The notes beneath the pieces were generated by a model. The model did no database searches and had not been told where the DNA came from. It saw nothing but the letters and a program-made list of their open reading frames with translations. Made by a program: the position numbers and the translations under genes. 8,024 nt of DNA from CBDUBS01 sp965365445 (GTDB lineage: Bacteria; Bacteroidota; Rhodothermia; Rhodothermales; DASSAV01), in contig CBDUBS010000171.1 of the NCBI GenBank assembly GCA_965365445.1, positions 1-8,024 of the forward strand. Reading direction: 5' to 3'. This document shows positions 5,450-8,024 of this stretch, one piece after another. The number at the start of each line of letters is the position of its first letter. Position 1 is the first letter of the stretch.

Positions 5450-6889
5450 TTACCGGCCCGAGGAGGCTTCTCCGGCGTCGGTCGGCTCGCTTTCGTCGGG
5501 GCCGACTTCTACCCCGGCCTCGGCCGCTTCTTCGCCTGACTCCTCTTCGGTCTGAAACTGCTCGAGGCTTTTATCGGCCAACTGGAAGCGTTCGGCGAGC
5601 ACATCCAGTACCTTGTCCGAGAGGATGCGGTATTCGAAATCATCGGCCAGGCTGGGCGCTGCTTTCAGAAGCTGGCGATAGAAATCCGGCGAATACGAAT
5701 TTCCGGACAGGTTCTCCAGGTAATCCATCATGTCGTCGGTGGAAACCTGCAAGTTTTCCGTCTCGATGACCTTGTCCCGGATGATCATCCAACGGGCCTG
5801 TCCTTCGGCGCGTTCCCGCGATTCGGCCCGGTACAGCCCTTCATCGAAATCCGGCGGGACGCGCTCTTTATACCGTTCGCGGAATTCCTTGACGTACTGG
5901 TCGAGGATAACCTCGACGGCGGCTTCGGGAACCTCGACCGGGTGTAATTCGATCATTTTATCCACGATATCCGACCGGAGACGCTCGCGGGAATGATGCT
6001 GCCATTCCTTTTGCATCTTCTCCCGCACAAACTCGCGCAAGTCCCGATCGCCAAGCCCCTCTTTCTCCGTGATGACATCGATGAATTCCGAATCTTCGAG
6101 ATCCGGCAGCACGGGTCGTTTGACTTCTTTTACGGTGACTTCGTAGTGGTGCGTGTGGGCGTGGTGCGTGTGCCGCGCTTCGTCGCCCGGTAGCAGGAGC
6201 AGATCGGAGGCCGGTTCTTCGTCGTCGTGCGGCTCATCGTGGGTGATCTCGACGCGGAAGGTTTCGCCCGCCGCATGGCCTTTCAGTGCCTCACTCCATG
6301 CCTCTTCCGTGCCGGGGTGGCCGACGTAAATGGAAACGTTTTCGTGGCGCTCGCCAATGACCGGGGCGCCGGTTGCCGCGTCCAGCGCCTGGGCGTCGAA
6401 CAGAACCAGGTCATTCTCATCGGCCCCCTCCTCTATCGGAGCGAGGTCGGCGGCTTTCCGGCGCATATTTTCGATATACCCGTCGATTTCTTCATCATCA
6501 GGGACGTGAACGAGGCGGTCGAGGGTGTGGGCAGACAGATCGGTAATCTCGAACTCCGGACGCACGCTCAGGCGAACAACGGCCCGCAGATCGCCGTCGG
6601 GTTTGTATTCGAACGCCGTTATGCGGACGGGGCCAAACAACTTCAACTCGGCGGTTTCGGCCCTTATGGCCTCCTGGATCATGGAGTCGGCAATTTCGAG
6701 GCCGAGGGCTTCGCCATACAGTTTCTTGACGAGCTGAAGGGGCACCTTGCCCGGCCGAAAGCCTTTGATGGCGGTTTTGGACCGCTGGGAGCGAAGGGCT
6801 TTATCGAGCCGGGGATTCAGGTCTTCGGCGGTGGCGTAAATTTCGAGATCGAGTTCGACCGGGTTGACCTGCTGTAACGTCGTCTGCAT
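5450..6889 (-). CDS. tig: Trigger factor, ribosome-associated chaperone and peptidyl-prolyl isomerase
   Basis: Binds at the ribosomal exit tunnel and shelters nascent chains. The product is 479 residues from ATG 6889 (MQTTLQQVNPVELDLEI); an earlier in-frame start at 6931 would add 14 residues unlike the family. Domains: ribosome-binding N-domain 1-115 with the signature GFRPGKVP (43-50); FKBP-like domain about 130-258; and C-terminal chaperone arms about 260-440. Two features differ from the E. coli protein (432 residues). The first is an acidic and His-rich insertion inside the FKBP domain (about 217-248), ending in HTHHAHTHH. The second is an acidic, low-complexity C-terminal tail (446-479). 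The insertion lies just before the strand YEVTVKEVKRPVLPDL. The gene precedes clpP in the same orientation and is most likely co-transcribed with it. No convincing promoter was found in the 226 bases upstream. Confidence 0.95.
   Translation of the reverse strand: MQTTLQQVNPVELDLEIYATAEDLNPRLDKALRSQRSKTAIKGFRPGKVPLQLVKKLYGEALGLEIADSMIQEAIRAETAELKLFGPVRITAFEYKPDGDLRAVVRLSVRPEFEITDLSAHTLDRLVHVPDDEEIDGYIENMRRKAADLAPIEEGADENDLVLFDAQALDAATGAPVIGERHENVSIYVGHPGTEEAWSEALKGHAAGETFRVEITHDEPHDDEEPASDLLLLPGDEARHTHHAHTHHYEVTVKEVKRPVLPDLEDSEFIDVITEKEGLGDRDLREFVREKMQKEWQHHSRERLRSDIVDKMIELHPVEVPEAAVEVILDQYVKEFRERYKERVPPDFDEGLYRAESRERAEGQARWMIIRDKVIETENLQVSTDDMMDYLENLSGNSYSPDFYRQLLKAAPSLADDFEYRILSDKVLDVLAERFQLADKSLEQFQTEEESGEEAAEAGVEVGPDESEPTDAGEASSGR
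6146..6172 (-). repeat. Perfect 12-bp direct repeat encoding the His cluster of trigger factor
   Basis: GTGGTGCGTGTG occurs at 6146-6157 and again at 6161-6172, separated by GGC. On the minus strand this encodes HTHH-A-HTHH. Identity at every third codon position, not only at protein level, points to a recent 15-bp duplication rather than codon-by-codon selection. Confidence 0.85.
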
Positions 6890-7009
6890 AAAGGCTGGTT
6901 GAATAATCAGAGGGAAGATCGAGCCCGGCAACCCCGTTCAACGTATCGCCCTTCGCAGGATCACGACGTTCCGGTGCGGGCGGGTCAGGTATCGTTATGG
7001 GCGCTGTGG

Positions 7010-7037
7010 AAAACGCGCTTCGGCCGGCCGAAGGCGC
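7010..7037 (-). terminator. Possible intrinsic terminator downstream of the barrel gene
   Basis: A GC-rich inverted repeat, TTCGGCC/GGCCGAA flanked by GCGC arms with one bulge (7015-7037), is followed on the minus strand by four T (7013-7010). It lies about 80 bases after the barrel stop and about 120 bases before tig, so it would separate the two. The T-run is short, so confidence is moderate. It could alternatively be a palindromic protein-binding site. Confidence 0.45.
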
Positions 7038-7115
7038 AACCGGGCTCTTTGACCGACCTTGTATCCCGTTGCGCTCCGATCGGTTCCTATCCCGGGAGGG
7101 CGGAGCGAGCCGGGC

Positions 7116-7844
7116 TCAAAAATCGAGACCGATGGAGAAGTAGATTTTGCGATGCCCGAAACGGCGGCCATCGAAGGGCCAGGCAAAATCAATTCGTACA
7201 AGATAGCCGAGCAGGAGGGTCCGCAGACCTGCGCCGGAGCCGACGAGCAGGTCGTCGAAGCTGCGGCGACCGGCTTCGTCGCGGTGGAACACATTGAACC
7301 GCTTATCGGCTCCGCGCCCTCCCCAGAGGCTGCCGGCATCGACGAAGGCCGTTCCCTGAAGGTTGTACAACGGAAGAATCGGTATGGGACCGGGCAGGAG
7401 CGCCGCTACGAGCGGGAACCGAAATTCGGCGTTGACGAGCCCGAAATACGAACCGTTGAGCGCGTTGATATCGGCCCCGCGCAGGGGCATGACGGGCGTG
7501 GCGAAGATGAAATCCGAAATGTCGGTAATCGGAAACCCGTTCTCCGGATCGAACCGGCGGTTGATCCAGTTCTGCACGCCGGAGGTATAGAAGAGCTGCC
7601 GATCCGGCCCGACAGACGCGCCGCCGGAAGCGCGCAGTGCCAGCGAGTACCTTCCGCGCCCGAATGAGGTGTACGCGCGCCAGTCGGAAAGGACGGTAAG
7701 GAAGCGAATCTGCTTGCCCGTCACATTCCCCGGGCTTCCGGAAAGGCTGACGGCAAAACGGCGGCCGCCGATCGGATAAAGCATCCCGGGCGTGCTGACG
7801 TCGGAGCTGGACGTGGAGCGGATCGTCCCGTTCAAATTCCTTAC
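7116..7844 (-). CDS. C-terminal beta-barrel of a BamA/TamA-type outer-membrane protein, 5'-truncated
   Basis: About 243 residues look like the last part of a 16-stranded surface-antigen (D15/Bac_surface_Ag) barrel: GMLYPIGGRRFAVSLSG, alternating aromatic strands, NWINRRFD, TPVMPLRG, SYFGLVNAEFRFPLV, LQGTAFVDAGSLWGG, then a final strand KIYFSIGLDF whose terminal Phe is the classic BAM recognition signal. The wording resembles barrels fused behind TolB-like propeller or peptidase domains in the FCB group, but no upstream domain is present to prove it. The frame stays open to an ATG at 7958. That extra N-terminus is rich in Ser and Arg, has no signal peptide and is antisense to the PadR gene, so it is almost certainly not native. 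A barrel without its first strands and without a signal peptide should not be functional. I treat it as a remnant whose 5' end was lost at about 7844-7872. Confidence 0.75.
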   Translation of the reverse strand, partial: VRNLNGTIRSTSSSDVSTPGMLYPIGGRRFAVSLSGSPGNVTGKQIRFLTVLSDWRAYTSFGRGRYSLALRASGGASVGPDRQLFYTSGVQNWINRRFDPENGFPITDISDFIFATPVMPLRGADINALNGSYFGLVNAEFRFPLVAALLPGPIPILPLYNLQGTAFVDAGSLWGGRGADKRFNVFHRDEAGRRSFDDLLVGSGAGLRTLLLGYLVRIDFAWPFDGRRFGHRKIYFSIGLDF

Positions 7845-7872
7845 TTGACCTGACCGCGGCCGCGACGCATCC

Positions 7873-7897
7873 TCTCCACCAACCTGGTTAGTGGAGA
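7873..7897 (+). promoter_or_regulatory. 25-bp palindrome, candidate operator over the PadR ribosome-binding site
   Basis: TCTCCACCAACC (7873-7884) and GGTTAGTGGAGA (7886-7897) are inverted repeats with a single mismatch around a central T. The right arm contains the GGAG ribosome-binding sequence (7893-7896), placed 6 bases before GTG 7903. A dimeric winged-helix repressor bound here would block its own gene. The sequence does not contain the ATGT-N8-ACAT pattern known for some PadR operators, so binding is an inference from symmetry and position. It could also be an RNA hairpin hiding the ribosome-binding site. Confidence 0.5.
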
Positions 7898-7902
7898 TGA
7901 TC

Positions 7903-8024
7903 GTGGCCCGTACCCCTGGCGACCTGCTGCACGGCACGCTCGACGTGCTCGTCCTCAAGACCCTGTCGTGGCAGCCGATGCACGGCTACGCGATCCTCCG
8001 CTGGATCGAGCAGCGCACGGCGGG
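7903..8024 (+). CDS. PadR-family transcriptional regulator, N-terminal part (partial)
   Basis: The frame runs off the right edge after about 40 codons. Its reading (M)ARTPGDLLHGTLDVLVLK, then TLSWQPMHGYAILRWIEQRT, is the typical start of the PadR winged-helix domain: G-T-L-D-x-L-x-L-x-x-L, then H-G-Y, then the recognition-helix region. GTG 7903 is preferred because GGAG lies 6 bases upstream; ATG 7897 abuts GGAG directly and would add two residues. PadR proteins are dimeric repressors, and this subtype often stands before MacB-like (FtsX-type) ABC permease genes; that next gene lies outside the window. Nearly all third codon positions are G or C (40 of the first 42 codons counted from ATG 7897), higher than in the permease gene, for example. 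This suggests a different origin from its left neighbour. Confidence 0.82.
   Translation, partial: MARTPGDLLHGTLDVLVLKTLSWQPMHGYAILRWIEQRTA

Noticed and set aside
6227..6877. A 216-codon plus-strand frame opposite the N-terminal half of trigger factor
   Set aside because: It mirrors the codon pattern of tig; the protein has no family character.
6890..6960. Promoter for tig (TTGCCG, 17 bases, GATTAT)
   Set aside because: The -10 match is poor and it would leave only about 9 nt of leader before the ATG. Other candidates in the gap were no better.
7059..7667. A 202-codon plus-strand frame opposite the barrel remnant
   Set aside because: The minus strand shows clear barrel motifs ending in the terminal Phe; the plus-strand product is compositionally odd and motif-free.
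7845..7873. Promoter for the PadR gene starting with TTGACC at 7845
   Set aside because: The -35 is good, but at 16-18 bases downstream there is only GC-rich sequence without a -10-like hexamer.

Overview
The window is a GC-rich stretch (third codon positions mostly G or C) from a Gram-negative, probably marine or saline bacterium of the FCB group. The best guess is a Rhodothermota/Bacteroidota relative. The grounds are an outer-membrane beta-barrel protein, a lipoprotein GH10 xylanase linked to a secreted sulfatase, a ClpP that reads LVPMVVEQ-T-RGERAYDIFSRLLKER, and a trigger factor with acidic insertions. The lineage is an inference from protein character only.

Layout. Positions 1-2728, minus strand: a three-gene unit with its promoter at the right end. 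It runs GH10 endoxylanase lipoprotein, then a formylglycine-type sulfatase, then the first 62 codons of a third exported protein that leaves the window. Positions 2729-3208: a roughly 0.5 kb spacer holding a possible 30-residue membrane peptide and two strong plus-strand intrinsic terminators. Positions 3209-4005, plus strand: a promoter and a TSUP (TauE/SafE) family membrane permease. Positions 4057-4461, minus strand: a stand-alone response-regulator receiver domain, convergent with the permease. Positions 4587-6889, minus strand: tig (trigger factor) followed by clpP and an intrinsic terminator; clpX is not next to clpP. Positions 7116 to about 7844, minus strand: the C-terminal beta-barrel of a BamA/TamA-type outer-membrane protein that has lost its 5' part. 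Positions 7897/7903-8024, plus strand: the start of a PadR-family repressor, with a 25-bp near-perfect palindrome over its ribosome-binding site.

How the parts work together. The left unit looks like a small carbohydrate-degradation operon: a cell-surface xylanase, a secreted sulfatase that could clear sulfate esters, and another exported protein. No SusC/SusD pair is visible inside the window. The tig-clpP pair is a conserved proteostasis operon. The right edge is the most unusual place: the barrel gene stops being recognisable just where the oppositely oriented PadR module begins. That suggests an insertion or rearrangement breakpoint, or an assembly chimera.

I found no rRNA, tRNA, CRISPR array or insertion sequence. 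I did not find a clearly novel defence or mobile system. The leads most worth checking are the right-hand breakpoint with its palindrome, the histidine-rich insertion in trigger factor, and the small ORF/terminator cluster at 2880-3166.
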